Numbered from the stretch's first letter, positions 46,263-56,189 are shown. The stretch is DNA of 64,000 bases from Burkholderiales bacterium (GCA_016196925.1 JACPWS010000017.1:1-64000); one strand, 5' to 3'. Notes: generated from the sequence alone by a model not told the origin. Translations and numbers: made by a program.

Positions 46263-47945
46263 TTATTGCCATTCTTCGCTCGCGGTAAAGCCGACCATGA
46301 TAGGCACATAACTGCCTTGCACCGTGATCGCGACCTGGTAGCGCTTGCCATCGCCTTTCACCCGGAACTTGAGGGTATTCGCCATGCTGAGATCGACCGC
46401 TTCCATCACTTGCTTGCCTGGCATGAAAGCTACACCCGACCAGGGGTAGGCGAAGCCTGGCTTGACCTGGGCATGCACGCTCACTGCAGCTTGTCCATTC
46501 GGCGCGGCGCCGCTCAGCGTCAGTTCCGTGCTGGATTTTCCTCCCATGAAACCGTCATTCGAGGGGCCCCAACCGAGTCCGAATGGGCTGGCGAGTTTTT
46601 CCTGGCTGAACAGGCTGATGCGACCGTCGGCCGGCAAGTGTAGACCTTGTTTCTTGGGTTGGTTTTCGCTGGCGACCAGCTCGCGTTTTTTCTCGCGCAG
46701 ATCGGTCACGCTTTCACCGTCTTTCCATATCTCGACGATGCGGCGGGTCGCTTGTATGTCCTGATCCGGCGCACCTTCCACCAATAGCAAGTCGGCCTTG
46801 TAATCCTTGGCGATGCGACCTCTATCCTTGAGCTGGAAAGCATCCGCAGGGGCCGAGGTGGCCGCAGTCAGCGCCGCCAGCGGTGTCAGGCCGGCTTGCA
46901 CCAGTGCGGCCAGTTCGTGGTGCAGGCTCGCGCCGTACTGGGTTCCCGCATTGCCGGCGTCGGTGCCGGCCAGCAGCCTCACCTGGGCGGCGGACAGGGC
47001 GGCGGTGACAGCTTTTGGTGCGATCAGCAAATCAGGATTGGGTTTGCTGCCGTAGCTTGCGTTCAGCGCCTGCAACTGCGGCTTGTTCAGCAAGGCCGTG
47101 AAATGACGGTCGCTCAGTATGTCGCCCGACTTGAGGCCGGCGATGCTTTCCAGCACGCTGAAAGTCGGGATGATAAAAGCATGGCGGTGTTTTGCCAGCA
47201 TCACCAGTTGCTCCAGCTCGGATGGGTTGATCGCCTTCGCTACAAACAGATGCACCAAGCCATCGGCGCCGCTTTCCAGTGCGCTGCGCGCATCTTGTAA
47301 AGTACTGATATGCACCACCGCCAGCTTGTTGCGTTGATGCGCAGCCGTAATCAGCGCTTGCACCGTGGCCGTATCCAGGCTGTTGAAATGGCGCCATTCA
47401 CCACCCGGCTCCATCACAATCTTGATGAAATGCGAGCCTTCGGCTATCCGCGCGTCGACCCAGTCTTGCGCTTGTTCCGGCTTTTCCAAGGTCGGGATGA
47501 GCATGCCGTACTCGGTGCCGTGCCCGCCCGGCGCAGTGGCCAGGGTGCCGGCGGAAAACATATCGGCTTGCCGGCCATTCTCGCCGCGCTGCATTTTGGC
47601 GTTGACATTTTGCATGTTCTCTACGCCGGTGAACATGTCGATCTGGGTCGTGACGCCAAACAACAAAGGCAGATCGGGGTATTGATAGGCGTGGACATGC
47701 GCGTCGATCAGGCCGGGCAGCAGGGTGCGTCCCTTGCCGTCCACCAGCCTGGTATCGGCGGCAACCTTACCCTTGAAATCGGGATCGGCAATTTTTCCGT
47801 CCGCGATCAACACATTCCGGTTCAGCTGGATTTTTTCGCCGTCAAAGACCCGCACGTTTTGTATCAGCCAGGAAGAAGCGGAAGCCGACAGGCTGAGGCA
47901 AAGGCCGCAAGCGGCCAGGGCCAGGTGTAAGCGTTTTTTATTCAT
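46263..47945 (-). CDS. secreted amidohydrolase with CIA30 domain, cut by an in-frame stop
   Basis: This 560-residue protein has a signal peptide (about 1-23). The metal-dependent amidohydrolase TIM barrel (to about 425) has DAHVHAYQYPD (HxH), the later VHISTLQDA and DGLVHLFVA, and AGTDAGNAGT with the final Asp. A CIA30-like beta domain (about 435-560) then stops at EEWQ. Immediately after the TAA the same frame reads ISLPFSRFKGMDPS, the expected next CIA30 strand, so the stop appears to be a nonsense change (CAA to TAA would restore it). The barrel itself is complete and could still work. Start: ATG at 47945 behind GGAG. Confidence 0.8.
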   Translation of the reverse strand: MNKKRLHLALAACGLCLSLSASASSWLIQNVRVFDGEKIQLNRNVLIADGKIADPDFKGKVAADTRLVDGKGRTLLPGLIDAHVHAYQYPDLPLLFGVTTQIDMFTGVENMQNVNAKMQRGENGRQADMFSAGTLATAPGGHGTEYGMLIPTLEKPEQAQDWVDARIAEGSHFIKIVMEPGGEWRHFNSLDTATVQALITAAHQRNKLAVVHISTLQDARSALESGADGLVHLFVAKAINPSELEQLVMLAKHRHAFIIPTFSVLESIAGLKSGDILSDRHFTALLNKPQLQALNASYGSKPNPDLLIAPKAVTAALSAAQVRLLAGTDAGNAGTQYGASLHHELAALVQAGLTPLAALTAATSAPADAFQLKDRGRIAKDYKADLLLVEGAPDQDIQATRRIVEIWKDGESVTDLREKKRELVASENQPKKQGLHLPADGRISLFSQEKLASPFGLGWGPSNDGFMGGKSSTELTLSGAAPNGQAAVSVHAQVKPGFAYPWSGVAFMPGKQVMEAVDLSMANTLKFRVKGDGKRYQVAITVQGSYVPIMVGFTASEEWQ

Positions 47946-48048
47946 CGTATGCTCCAAGTGAGGGTGTGAGCGTATTTTGCTTGGTTAGCGCAGATGAAAA
48001 CAGTCGCATTTGCCATCAGTTAGTAGTGACAAATGTCATACCTCATCT

Positions 48049-48555
48049 TCAGTAGGACTTAGCTGGGGGGGGCTGGGACAATAATTCCATCGATTCAAAG
48101 TAACTCAGCGCCTGCCACCTGGCTTGCAAGGCCAGCGCCGGTTGATACAGCAGCGCCTCTGCATCGAGGCTGCTGAAATCGAAGCCCGGCTGGTTTCTGG
48201 CAACGCAGGCGCTGTGCGCGCCCGCGAGGAAGGCGGCAGGGTCGAAGACGCCGCTCCACAACTGGCTCTGCAAGCCTTCCACGATGGCCTCGACCTGGAT
48301 CGCTTCTCTTTCCACGGTGTGCTTGTGCACGTCATGCACTTGCTCCATCACGAACTTCACCTCGGCGCCGCGCGCCACCAGGCTGGTGAAGCCGTGCTGC
48401 AAGGGCAGGCGCGATTCCACCACGTAGTGCACCAGGTCATGCGGCAAGATGCCCTGGCGCGGCATCATGGACTTGCTGGCGCTGCCGTCGGCGCGCAGGT
48501 AACGCAAGCGATCGTATTTGTCGCTTTTGCCCAGCTTTTCGGCGATCAGTCGCAT
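48049..48555 (-). CDS. conserved soluble protein next to GST, function unknown
   Basis: This 168-residue cytoplasmic protein has no signal or membrane segment. The segment MPRQGILPHDLVHYVVESRL (about residues 31-50) and HGFTSLVARGAEVKFVMEQV give a recognisable conserved core, but I cannot name the family. It starts 6 bases after the GST stop and is cotranscribed with it. Function unknown. Confidence 0.7.
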   Translation of the reverse strand: MRLIAEKLGKSDKYDRLRYLRADGSASKSMMPRQGILPHDLVHYVVESRLPLQHGFTSLVARGAEVKFVMEQVHDVHKHTVEREAIQVEAIVEGLQSQLWSGVFDPAAFLAGAHSACVARNQPGFDFSSLDAEALLYQPALALQARWQALSYFESMELLSQPPPAKSY

Positions 48556-48561
48556 GGCTTT

Positions 48562-49248
48562 TTACGCTTGCTTCCGGTAATCCTGCAACCAGGTTCCGGC
48601 CAGGCGCGCCTCTTCCTCGTGCCCCGGTTCACGTGCAGTCTCTTGCAAGGCGTCGGCATACCAGCTTTGCACGGCCGGCAAGGCCAGCAAGCGCTGTGCA
48701 TAGGCAGCGGCCGGCGCGGATAGTTGCAATCCATAAGTTTGTACGCGGAATGCGACCGGCGCGAAAAACGCGTCGACTGCGCTGAACGATTTACCCGCCA
48801 GGAAGGGGCCGCCGAAACGCTGCAAGCCTTCTTGCCACAGTTCATCGATGCGGGCGATGTCTTTTTGCAGCGCCTCCGGCAGCGTATGCAGCTGCACCCG
48901 GATGCCGCAGTTCATGGTGCAGTGCTGGCGCAGCGCAAAGAAACCGGAATGCATTTCGGCCGCGGCGCAACGCGCCCAGCTGCGCGCCTGCGGCTCGGCC
49001 GGCCACACTTGCGGGTGGCGTTCGGCCAGATGTTCTGTGATGGCCAGCGAATCCCAGATCGCCTGCGTGCCGTCGAGCAGGCAGGGCACCTTGCCGGTCG
49101 GCGAGAATGCGCGGAACGCATCCCAGTTCGAACCCGCCTGGAAATGCGCCAGCTTTTCGTCAAACGGGATGCCGAGCTCGCGCAGCAGCAGCCAGGGGCG
49201 TAAAGACCAGGAAGAGTAATTTTTATTGGCGATAGTCAGTTGGTACAT
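48562..49248 (-). CDS. glutathione S-transferase
   Basis: This 228-residue GST has an N-terminal thioredoxin-like domain (NKNYSSWSLRPWLLLRELGI, with the Ser/Tyr region that activates glutathione) and the SPTGKVPCLLDG cis-Pro loop (about 49-60). An all-helical C-terminal domain follows. It resembles the zeta/SspA-like bacterial GSTs. The substrate is unknown. Its ATG lies about 50 bases past the sppA stop, so it probably belongs to the nuclease-sppA-gst transcript. Confidence 0.92.
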   Translation of the reverse strand: MYQLTIANKNYSSWSLRPWLLLRELGIPFDEKLAHFQAGSNWDAFRAFSPTGKVPCLLDGTQAIWDSLAITEHLAERHPQVWPAEPQARSWARCAAAEMHSGFFALRQHCTMNCGIRVQLHTLPEALQKDIARIDELWQEGLQRFGGPFLAGKSFSAVDAFFAPVAFRVQTYGLQLSAPAAAYAQRLLALPAVQSWYADALQETAREPGHEEEARLAGTWLQDYRKQA

Positions 49249-49297
49249 AAGCTTCTTTTAGTGTTGGAAAATGTGTGCTTGCGCGCCCGGTGCGCAA

Positions 49298-51154
49298 TCA
49301 GGGTTCGCGGCACAGGCAGTGGGTCAGCGCGACATAGGCTTTGCCTTCTTTTTGCAGGTCGGCCAGCCAGCCCAGTTCGCTCGCCATCCTGGCGGCGGCG
49401 GCCGGCGGCAAGCCGCTAGTCCCGAGCGCAAGCTTGAACTGCTCGTGCATGGCTTGCGCAGCCGTTTCGCCGAATAGATTGAAGATGCGGTCCAGCCTGG
49501 ACGGTTCGCGCTCTATGTAGCTGATGCGGTAATCCTTGCCGAGCCGGGCGCGGCTGGCGGCCGACTTCAGCGCATCGGTGTAGCCGCCTACGGTGTCGAT
49601 CAGGCCGCGCTCTTTCGCTTGCTGACCGGTCCAGACCCGTCCTTGGGCTACGGCGTCGATTTTCTCCGGCGTGGTGTGGCGCGCCGCCGCCGCCTTGCCG
49701 GTGAAGTCGGCGTAAATATGGTTGATGCCGCTTTGCACCACGTCCGCCAGACGCGGATTCAAGGGGCGCAGCGGGTTGAAGCTGTCGCCGAGCCAGGTGG
49801 TGGTGACGCCGCCGGTATGCACGCCTATCTTGTCTATGGCTTTTTCAGCGGTCGGCAAGATCGCGAATACGCCGATAGAGCCGGTGACGGTGGTGGCGTC
49901 GGCGATCACTTCATCGGCCGCCATCGAAATCCAGTAACCGCCGGACGCGGCCACGTTGCCCATCGAGACCACGACTGGCTTGCCGGCCCGGCGCGTCAGT
50001 TCCAGTTCGCGCCGTATCAGCTCGGAGCCGAAAGCGCTGCCGCCGGGCGAATCGACGCGCAACACCACGGCCTTGATCTGTTCGTCTTCACGCGCCTTGC
50101 GGATCAGGTTGGCGGTGGACAAGCCGCCGATCGCGCCCGGAGCGGCGATGCCTTCGCTGATCTCGCCGGCCGCCACCACCACGCCGACCGCGTCGCCGAA
50201 CAGCTTGGGCCTCTGGTGCGCCAGGTAATCTTCAAAATTGATCTGGCGAAAACTCTTGCTGTGCTCGTCCCTGGCGCCGCGTTTCAGCATCAGTTCGCGC
50301 AACTCGTCGCGGGTCTTCAAGCCGTCGACCAGCTTGGCCTTCAGCGCGAATCTGGCGAGGTCGCCATTCACGTCGTGTACCGATTGCGGCAAGCCGTCTA
50401 TGCTGCGCATGATGGCGCCGGCCGGCAATTTGCGCGTTTTTTCCACGTCGTCGGTATAGCTCTTCCACATCGCGTTGTACAGGAAGCTCTCGGCTTCGGT
50501 CGCCGCCGGGGAAGGCGCATTCGCGATATACGGTTCGGCGAAACTCTTGTAGGTGCCGACCTTCAGCAGGTTGACGGTCACGCCGACTTTATCTAGCGCG
50601 TCGCGGTAATAATTGCGATAGCGGCCGAAGCCGCTCATCATCACCATCCCCATCGGGTGCAGATAAACTTCATCGGCATGGGCCGCCAGCAAATACTGGC
50701 GCTGGTCGTAGCTCGAGCCCCAGGCGAGCACGGTCTTGCCGCTGGCCTTGAAGCGCTCGATGGCGGCCGCCACTTCGCGCAACATGGGTAGGCCGGCGCC
50801 GCTCATGTCGTCCAGCAGCAGCACGGCGCTGCCGATCTTCGGGTCTTTGGCGGCATGATCGAGCACCAGCAAGATGTCGCGCAATTGCGTCGAGCGTTGC
50901 CGGTCGCCCTGGGCTTCCGCCAGCAAGGTTTCGCGCGCGCCGCCGGCGTGCTGCTCGACCAGCGCGCCCTTGAAATCGAGCACCAGGGCGGTTTTGCTTT
51001 CCAGTATTTTGGGGCCGCCGCTGAAGATGCCTATCGCCAGCAACACCAGCAGCGCCAGCAAGACCAGGTTCAGCAAGACGCGGCGGCTGAAATCGAGCGC
51101 CTGCCACAGCAGCTTGAAGCCGCGTCCTATCAGGCGTAATGGAGAAAAAGTCAT
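49298..51154 (-). CDS. sppA: signal peptide peptidase SppA, 67-kDa type
   Basis: This 618-residue membrane-anchored serine-lysine protease degrades leftover signal peptides in the inner membrane. It has a single N-terminal membrane helix (about 25-47) and two tandem peptidase domains. The catalytic pair is Lys in VGTYKSFAEPY (near residue 203) in the first and Ser in NVAASGGYWISMAADE (near 402) in the second, as in E. coli SppA. It follows the nuclease gene by 22 bases. Confidence 0.95.
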   Translation of the reverse strand: MTFSPLRLIGRGFKLLWQALDFSRRVLLNLVLLALLVLLAIGIFSGGPKILESKTALVLDFKGALVEQHAGGARETLLAEAQGDRQRSTQLRDILLVLDHAAKDPKIGSAVLLLDDMSGAGLPMLREVAAAIERFKASGKTVLAWGSSYDQRQYLLAAHADEVYLHPMGMVMMSGFGRYRNYYRDALDKVGVTVNLLKVGTYKSFAEPYIANAPSPAATEAESFLYNAMWKSYTDDVEKTRKLPAGAIMRSIDGLPQSVHDVNGDLARFALKAKLVDGLKTRDELRELMLKRGARDEHSKSFRQINFEDYLAHQRPKLFGDAVGVVVAAGEISEGIAAPGAIGGLSTANLIRKAREDEQIKAVVLRVDSPGGSAFGSELIRRELELTRRAGKPVVVSMGNVAASGGYWISMAADEVIADATTVTGSIGVFAILPTAEKAIDKIGVHTGGVTTTWLGDSFNPLRPLNPRLADVVQSGINHIYADFTGKAAAARHTTPEKIDAVAQGRVWTGQQAKERGLIDTVGGYTDALKSAASRARLGKDYRISYIEREPSRLDRIFNLFGETAAQAMHEQFKLALGTSGLPPAAAARMASELGWLADLQKEGKAYVALTHCLCREP

Positions 51155-51176
51155 AATATTTCCTGTGATGGGGGGA

Positions 51177-52190
51177 TTACTCGGGCCAGATCGCCTGCAA
51201 CAATTGCGCCAGATGGGCGCCGGCGCGCACCAGCGCGTCTTCCTTCACGGCGGCCATGGTTTTTTCGTATTCCAGCGGCAAGGCAATCGACCAGCTATTG
51301 CCGCGCGGGCCAGTCGTGGCCTTGCTGAACTGGGTGCCGGCATACACCGTTCTGGCGTCGCGCATGGCGTCGTCGGCCCAGTTGGCCGGCCACAGTTCTA
51401 GCGGGCCGGCCGTTTTGTCCAGGGCGCGCGCTTTTTTGCCGAGGGCCTCATTCATGCGACCGCGCTTGAATGGCTGCGGGATGTCGTCCCACAGCGTGTG
51501 CAGGTTGCCGCACGGGCATTGCAAGGCATTGCCGCCGACGGTATTGCTGCTGCGATCGTAAGCGCCGGCATCCGGGTTGACGAGCTTGCCGTCGGAATCG
51601 AGAAACACCGAACCCACGTGCAAAGGCTGGTGGATGTCTCCGACATAATGCGTCAGCAGTGCCAGCGCTTCGCGCTCATCCTTGAAACGGAACGGCTGCG
51701 GCTGCGGCTTGCCTTGCAATACCGCGATCGCGGCGCGGATCGCGTGCACCACGTCGTGGTCGCTGGTGCCGGCATAGCCGGTCTTATAGCGCGTGTGCTG
51801 CAGGCTGACGTCGGCGTAATGGTATTGCTTGTGGCAGTTTTCCTCGTCGGCCGCCGGCTTGCATTGATCGTTATTGCGCCTGACGTAATCGGCCATGGCG
51901 GCGATGCCGGCCGCGGTTTCATAAGGCGCGCATTCCGGGTAGCGCCCGGCCGAGGTATAGGCGAAATCTTTTTCCGGCGCGACGCCTTTGACGCAGTCGC
52001 CCCAGACCGAGATTTTTTCCAGGCTGCCGTCGCCGAGCAAGGCCTTGACTTGGGCGCCGGCCTTGCTGCCGGCCAGCAGGGTATCGGCAATCGCGCCTAC
52101 CGTCTGGTGTCCTTCCGCGCCCCAGGCGAAACCGAGTTGGGGCGTTGCGCTCACGGCGGCCAGTACGACCGAAATCAATAATTTTTTCAT
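51177..52190 (-). CDS. secreted S1/P1-type nuclease
   Basis: This 337-residue exported phospholipase C/P1-nuclease fold enzyme cleaves single-stranded nucleic acids with three zinc ions. The signal peptide ends just before WGAEGHQTVG, so the mature protein starts with the zinc-binding Trp as in P1 nuclease. Further ligands appear in HYADVSLQHTRY, HDVVHAIRAA, LLTHYVGDIHQPLHVG (about 190-205) and NLHTLWDDIP. It is first of a minus-strand run (nuclease, sppA, gst, unknown). A ribosome site is poor. Confidence 0.92.
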   Translation of the reverse strand: MKKLLISVVLAAVSATPQLGFAWGAEGHQTVGAIADTLLAGSKAGAQVKALLGDGSLEKISVWGDCVKGVAPEKDFAYTSAGRYPECAPYETAAGIAAMADYVRRNNDQCKPAADEENCHKQYHYADVSLQHTRYKTGYAGTSDHDVVHAIRAAIAVLQGKPQPQPFRFKDEREALALLTHYVGDIHQPLHVGSVFLDSDGKLVNPDAGAYDRSSNTVGGNALQCPCGNLHTLWDDIPQPFKRGRMNEALGKKARALDKTAGPLELWPANWADDAMRDARTVYAGTQFSKATTGPRGNSWSIALPLEYEKTMAAVKEDALVRAGAHLAQLLQAIWPE

Positions 52191-52418
52191 GGGGAGTAGC
52201 ATGGGAAGTCGTAAATGGGGCGCTGCGCCGCCTTCTATTGGAGAGATGACGAGGATATAACAAAGCGCTGCAAAAGTGTGAGGCGGATGGCCGCACGCGG
52301 CGCAGCAATTGCGGATTGCAGCGCGCCGGCGCCAAACCGTGCTCTTTTTGCAATTCGACTAATGCCCGAATACCGGCTAAACTTGTCGGCTTTTCTCTCC
52401 AAATTTGCGGTATCTGCA

Positions 52419-54074
52419 ATGAACACCAACACCGAAACTTCCGCCGCGCCTGTCGAGGCTGCCGCCACGCCCGCCAAAGACTTGATCAGCCGCGAAGTGG
52501 CGCGCCGCCGTACTTTCGGCATCATTTCCCACCCGGACGCCGGCAAGACTACGCTGACTGAAAAATTGCTGATGTTTTCCGGCGCGATCCAGCTGGCCGG
52601 CACGGTCAAGGCGCGTAAGAGCGGGCGCCATGCGACTTCCGACTGGATGGAGATCGAAAAGCAGCGCGGCATTTCGGTCGCCTCTTCGGTGATGCAGTTC
52701 GAGTACCGCGACCACGTGGTGAACTTGCTCGACACGCCCGGTCACCAGGATTTTTCCGAAGATACTTACCGCGTGCTGACCGCGGTCGATTCGGCGCTGA
52801 TGGTGATCGACGCCGCCAAGGGTGTGGAAGAGCAGACCATTAAACTGCTGAACGTGTGCCGCATGCGCAATACGCCTATCATTACCTTCGTCAACAAGAT
52901 GGACCGCGAAACGCGCGATCCGCTCGAATTGCTGGACGAACTCGAATCGGTGCTGAAGATACAATGCGCGCCGGTCACCTGGCCTATCGGCATGGGCAAG
53001 ACTTTTCGCGGCGTGTACCACATCCTGAAAGACGAAATCCTGTTGTTCACGCCCGGCAGCGAGCGCGCCGACCAGGAATTTGAAGTGGTGAAGGGCATAG
53101 ACAATCCGCGCCTGGCCCAGATGTTCCCGCTCGAAATCGAGCAATTGAAGATGGAAGTCGAGCTGGTGCACGGCGCTTCCCATCCTTTCAGCCTGGAAGA
53201 CTTTTTGGCCGGCACCCAGACCCCGGTGTTTTTCGGTTCCGCCATCAATAACTTCGGCGTGCGCGAGATTCTGAATGCGCTGCTCGATTGGGCGCCGCCG
53301 CCGCGCGGACGCGACGCCACCGTGCGTGCGGTAGAGCCGCGCGAAACGCCGTTCTCCGGCTTCGTGTTCAAGATCCAGGCCAACATGGACCCGGCGCACC
53401 GCGACCGCATCGCATTTTTGCGCGTGTGTTCCGGCCGCTTCGAGCGCGGCATGAAGCTCAAGCATCTGCGCCTGAACCGCGAGGTCAAGGTGTCGTCGGT
53501 GGTGACTTTCATGGCGTCTTCGCGCGAGCAGGTGGAAGAGGCTTACGCCGGCGATATCATCGGTTTGCCGAACCACGGCAATATGCAGATCGGCGACAGT
53601 TTTTCCGAAGGCGAGCTGCTGCAATTCACCGGCATCCCTTATTTCGCGCCGGATTTCTTCCGCACTGCGCGCATCCTGAATCCGCTGAAGATCAAGCAAT
53701 TGCAAAAGGGTTTGCAGCAGCTCGGCGAAGAGGGGGCGGTGCAGGTGTTCAAGCCGGTGGTCAGCAGCGATCTGGTACTCGGTGCGGTCGGCGTGCTGCA
53801 GTTTGAAGTGGTGGCCAGCCGTCTGAAGAATGAATACGGGGTGGACGCGGTGTTCGAAGGCACCAGCATTTCCAGCGCGCGCTGGATCACTTGCGACGAC
53901 AAGAAAATGCTGGCGGATTTCGAGCGTTCCAGCGCCGGCGGTAATCTCGCCTACGATGCGGCCGGCAATATGGCTTATCTGGCGACTTCCGGCGTCAACC
54001 TGAAACTGACGCAAGAGCGCTGGCCAGGCGTGACCTTCCATGCGACGCGCGAACACGCGGCCAAGCTGGGATAA
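52419..54074 (+). CDS. prfC: peptide chain release factor 3
   Basis: This 551-residue GTPase recycles RF1/RF2 from the ribosome after termination. G-domain motifs are [12 protein letters not shown] (P loop, near 38-49), [14 protein letters not shown] (near 105) and NKMDRE (near 159). It continues with the EF-Tu-like barrel and an RF3-type C-terminus. It has an unusual Ala-rich leader of about 25 residues. The ATG at 52419 is used; a longer in-frame stretch to 52215 has no support. Its stop is 12 bases from repeat family A copy 3. Confidence 0.96.
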   Translation: MNTNTETSAAPVEAAATPAKDLISREVARRRTFGIISHPDAGKTTLTEKLLMFSGAIQLAGTVKARKSGRHATSDWMEIEKQRGISVASSVMQFEYRDHVVNLLDTPGHQDFSEDTYRVLTAVDSALMVIDAAKGVEEQTIKLLNVCRMRNTPIITFVNKMDRETRDPLELLDELESVLKIQCAPVTWPIGMGKTFRGVYHILKDEILLFTPGSERADQEFEVVKGIDNPRLAQMFPLEIEQLKMEVELVHGASHPFSLEDFLAGTQTPVFFGSAINNFGVREILNALLDWAPPPRGRDATVRAVEPRETPFSGFVFKIQANMDPAHRDRIAFLRVCSGRFERGMKLKHLRLNREVKVSSVVTFMASSREQVEEAYAGDIIGLPNHGNMQIGDSFSEGELLQFTGIPYFAPDFFRTARILNPLKIKQLQKGLQQLGEEGAVQVFKPVVSSDLVLGAVGVLQFEVVASRLKNEYGVDAVFEGTSISSARWITCDDKKMLADFERSSAGGNLAYDAAGNMAYLATSGVNLKLTQERWPGVTFHATREHAAKLG

Positions 54075-54086
54075 TCCTGGATAATC

Positions 54087-54204
54087 ACGGATTTAATCGG
54101 ATTTCGTCATCCCCGCGAAAGCGGGGATCCACCTAAGTATTTGATTTACATGGATTCCCGTTTTCGCGGGAATGACGCTTTTTGAATTAATCTGCGTTTC
54201 CCTA
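54087..54204. repeat. repeat family A, copy 3
   Basis: The orientation is the same as copy 2, with CCCCGCGAAAGCGGGG, a spacer, ATTCCCGTTTTCGCGGGAAT and the right end AATCTGCGTTTCCCTA. The left end is shortened to ACGGATTTAATCGG. GATAATC stands at both borders (54080-54086 and 54205-54211), perhaps a target-site duplication. It fills the gap between prfC and the YoaK-family gene. Confidence 0.85.
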
Positions 54205-54209
54205 GATAA

Positions 54210-54962
54210 TCAGCTTCCCTTGGTGTTGCCGATGGTTCTGAAATTTGGCGCCACCGACAGCACCACCAGCGCCAGCGCCAGCGGCAGCGTGGAAATGAAG
54301 CCGAGGTACTTGAAGCCCGATGCGCCCAGGATGCCGCCGATAAAAAAAGCGCAGACCAGCACCGCATGCAGACGCAATTTATGGCGATTCGCCGCAATTT
54401 CAGGGTGGGGGCTGAGCCGGCTCTGGCGGTTCCAGTAAATCAGTTTCCCCATCTCTATGCCGATATCGGTCACCAGACCGGTCACGTGCGTGGTGCGGAT
54501 TTCCGCATGCGAAATCTTGGTCACCAGCGCGTTTTGCAAGCCCATCACATAACACAGCAATACCGCGGTAAACGAGACCGTGATCACCGCGTGTTCCTGC
54601 AATTCGGTGCCGACCAGGCCGAACACCAATAACAAGATCGCTTCCAGCAACAGCACCGGCGTGTAGATGTAGCGCATGCCGCTGCGCTTGGCGTAATTCA
54701 CCATCAGGGCGGTACAAGCGGCGCCCCAGGAAAAAGCGGCCAGCAGAAATAAGGCGGCCAACGCCGGCACCAGCCTGCCGAGGATTAAGTCGTCCGCGGC
54801 CGTGGATAGTATGCCCGTCATATGCGAAGTGTATTGTCCTACCGCCAGGAAACCGCCCGCATTCAAGGCCCCCGCCACGCAGGCCAGCGTGACGCCGAGA
54901 TGCAAGTTGGCTTGTGGCGTGCGTTTCGGCGAGGTCAGTTTCGCAAGATAGTGGATGGGCAT
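54210..54962 (-). CDS. YoaK-family (DUF1275) membrane protein
   Basis: This 250-residue inner-membrane protein has six or seven hydrophobic segments. Typical lines are VTLACVAGALNAGGFLAVGQ, YTSHMTGILSTAADDL (about 42-57) and GLQNALVTKISHAEIRTTHV with TGLVTDIGIEMGKL (about 150-180). DUF1275/YoaK proteins are widespread and uncharacterised. ATG at 54962 is used; an extension to 55043 adds a low-complexity leader without a ribosome site. It is convergent with prfC across the repeat. Confidence 0.88.
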   Translation of the reverse strand: MPIHYLAKLTSPKRTPQANLHLGVTLACVAGALNAGGFLAVGQYTSHMTGILSTAADDLILGRLVPALAALFLLAAFSWGAACTALMVNYAKRSGMRYIYTPVLLLEAILLLVFGLVGTELQEHAVITVSFTAVLLCYVMGLQNALVTKISHAEIRTTHVTGLVTDIGIEMGKLIYWNRQSRLSPHPEIAANRHKLRLHAVLVCAFFIGGILGASGFKYLGFISTLPLALALVVLSVAPNFRTIGNTKGS

Positions 54963-55216
54963 GGGGTGAAAGGTGGCAAGCGGATCTAGGGGGGGGCTGG
55001 GGCGAGAACACCCTAGTGTAGCGCTTCCGGCCTGTTTTTGCACGACTGTCCTATTTTAATGGCGGCCAGGCAAGGCAGTATTGTCAAAAAATGCGAGATA
55101 CCACTTGGATACCTATTGACGGTCGTCGTAAAAAAAGCCTACAGTGCAGTCTCGCATCTTCAGGGCCCGATTTCCTGGGCATACACTTGTCGCTATCCGC
55201 AAACTATCGAAACCTC

Positions 55217-56170
55217 ATGCAACAACACGCGCTGGCGCAGCCAATCTCGCCTACCTCGTCATTCTCGCCCGCCACGGCGGCAAGTAGCCGCAGCGGCGCT
55301 TGCGCTTATCTGATCGGCGTCGATGGCGGCGGCACTGGCACGCGAGTGGCCTTGGCCGGCGCCGATGGCGAACAGCTCGGGCGCGGCAGCGCCGGGCCTT
55401 CCGGCCTGGCGCACGGGGTAGACCGGGCCTGGCAAGCGATCTTGGCGGCGACAGCGCAAGCGTTTGCGAACGCCGGCCTGGGCATGCCGGACTTATCCGC
55501 GATCGCCGCCGGTTGCGGCCTGGCTGGCATCAATAATCGCTTGTGGGCGCAAGTATTCGTGCAGCAGAATCCCGGCTTTGCCGTGTTGCTGGCTGAGACC
55601 GATGCGTACACCAGCTTGCTCGGCGCGCATGGTGGTAAGCCGGGCGCCATCATTGCGCTCGGCACCGGCAGCGTGGGCGAAGTCTTGCAAGCCGACGGCC
55701 GGCGGCGCGAAGTCGGCGGCTGGGGTTTTCCGGTCAGCGACGAAGCCGGCGGCGCCTGGCTGGGGCAGCGCGCGATCAACCATTTGCAGCGCGCGCTCGA
55801 CGGCCGCCGGCAGCAAGATGCCTTGGCGGCAGCCTTGCTCGCGCATTGCGGCGGCAGCAAGGATGCGCTGTTTAGCTGGCTGGCGCAAGCCAATCAGACG
55901 CGCTACGCCGAACTGGCGCCGCTCGTGATCCGCTATGCGGGCGACGTGGAAGCGGCGCGCCAGATCATGCTGGAAGCCGGGCGCGAAGTGGAATTGATGG
56001 CGCAGGCGCTCGATCCTTGCGGAGAATTGCCGCTGGCGCTGTGCGGCGGGCTGGCGACGCCGCTGTGGGATTATCTGCCGCCGGCCCTGTTGCGGCGCGT
56101 GCACCGGCCGCACGGCGACGCCGCGGCCGGTGCGCTGATACTGATACGGCGCCATGTGCAGCGCGCATAA
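55217..56170 (+). CDS. N-acetylglucosamine kinase-type ATPase (BadF/BcrA family)
   Basis: This 317-residue ASKHA-fold kinase has YLIGVDGGGTGTRVALAGAD (phosphate 1, about 31-50), a ribose/sugar region near AAGCGLAGINN, and IALGTGSVGEVLQ with GWGFPVSDEAGGAWLGQR (about 155-195). BadF/BcrA-family members beside nagA phosphorylate GlcNAc. The ATG at 55217 is preceded only by CGAAACC. The operon context (GntR regulator, nagA, nagZ) supports GlcNAc rather than benzoyl-CoA. Confidence 0.88.
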   Translation: MQQHALAQPISPTSSFSPATAASSRSGACAYLIGVDGGGTGTRVALAGADGEQLGRGSAGPSGLAHGVDRAWQAILAATAQAFANAGLGMPDLSAIAAGCGLAGINNRLWAQVFVQQNPGFAVLLAETDAYTSLLGAHGGKPGAIIALGTGSVGEVLQADGRRREVGGWGFPVSDEAGGAWLGQRAINHLQRALDGRRQQDALAAALLAHCGGSKDALFSWLAQANQTRYAELAPLVIRYAGDVEAARQIMLEAGREVELMAQALDPCGELPLALCGGLATPLWDYLPPALLRRVHRPHGDAAAGALILIRRHVQRA

Positions 56171-56189
56171 CAGAAAAGAGAGCGACCCC

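Noticed and set aside
55091..55216. N-terminal extension of the GlcNAc kinase
   Set aside because: The 42 extra codons have no ribosome site and precede the usual kinase start. They are treated as the leader region.
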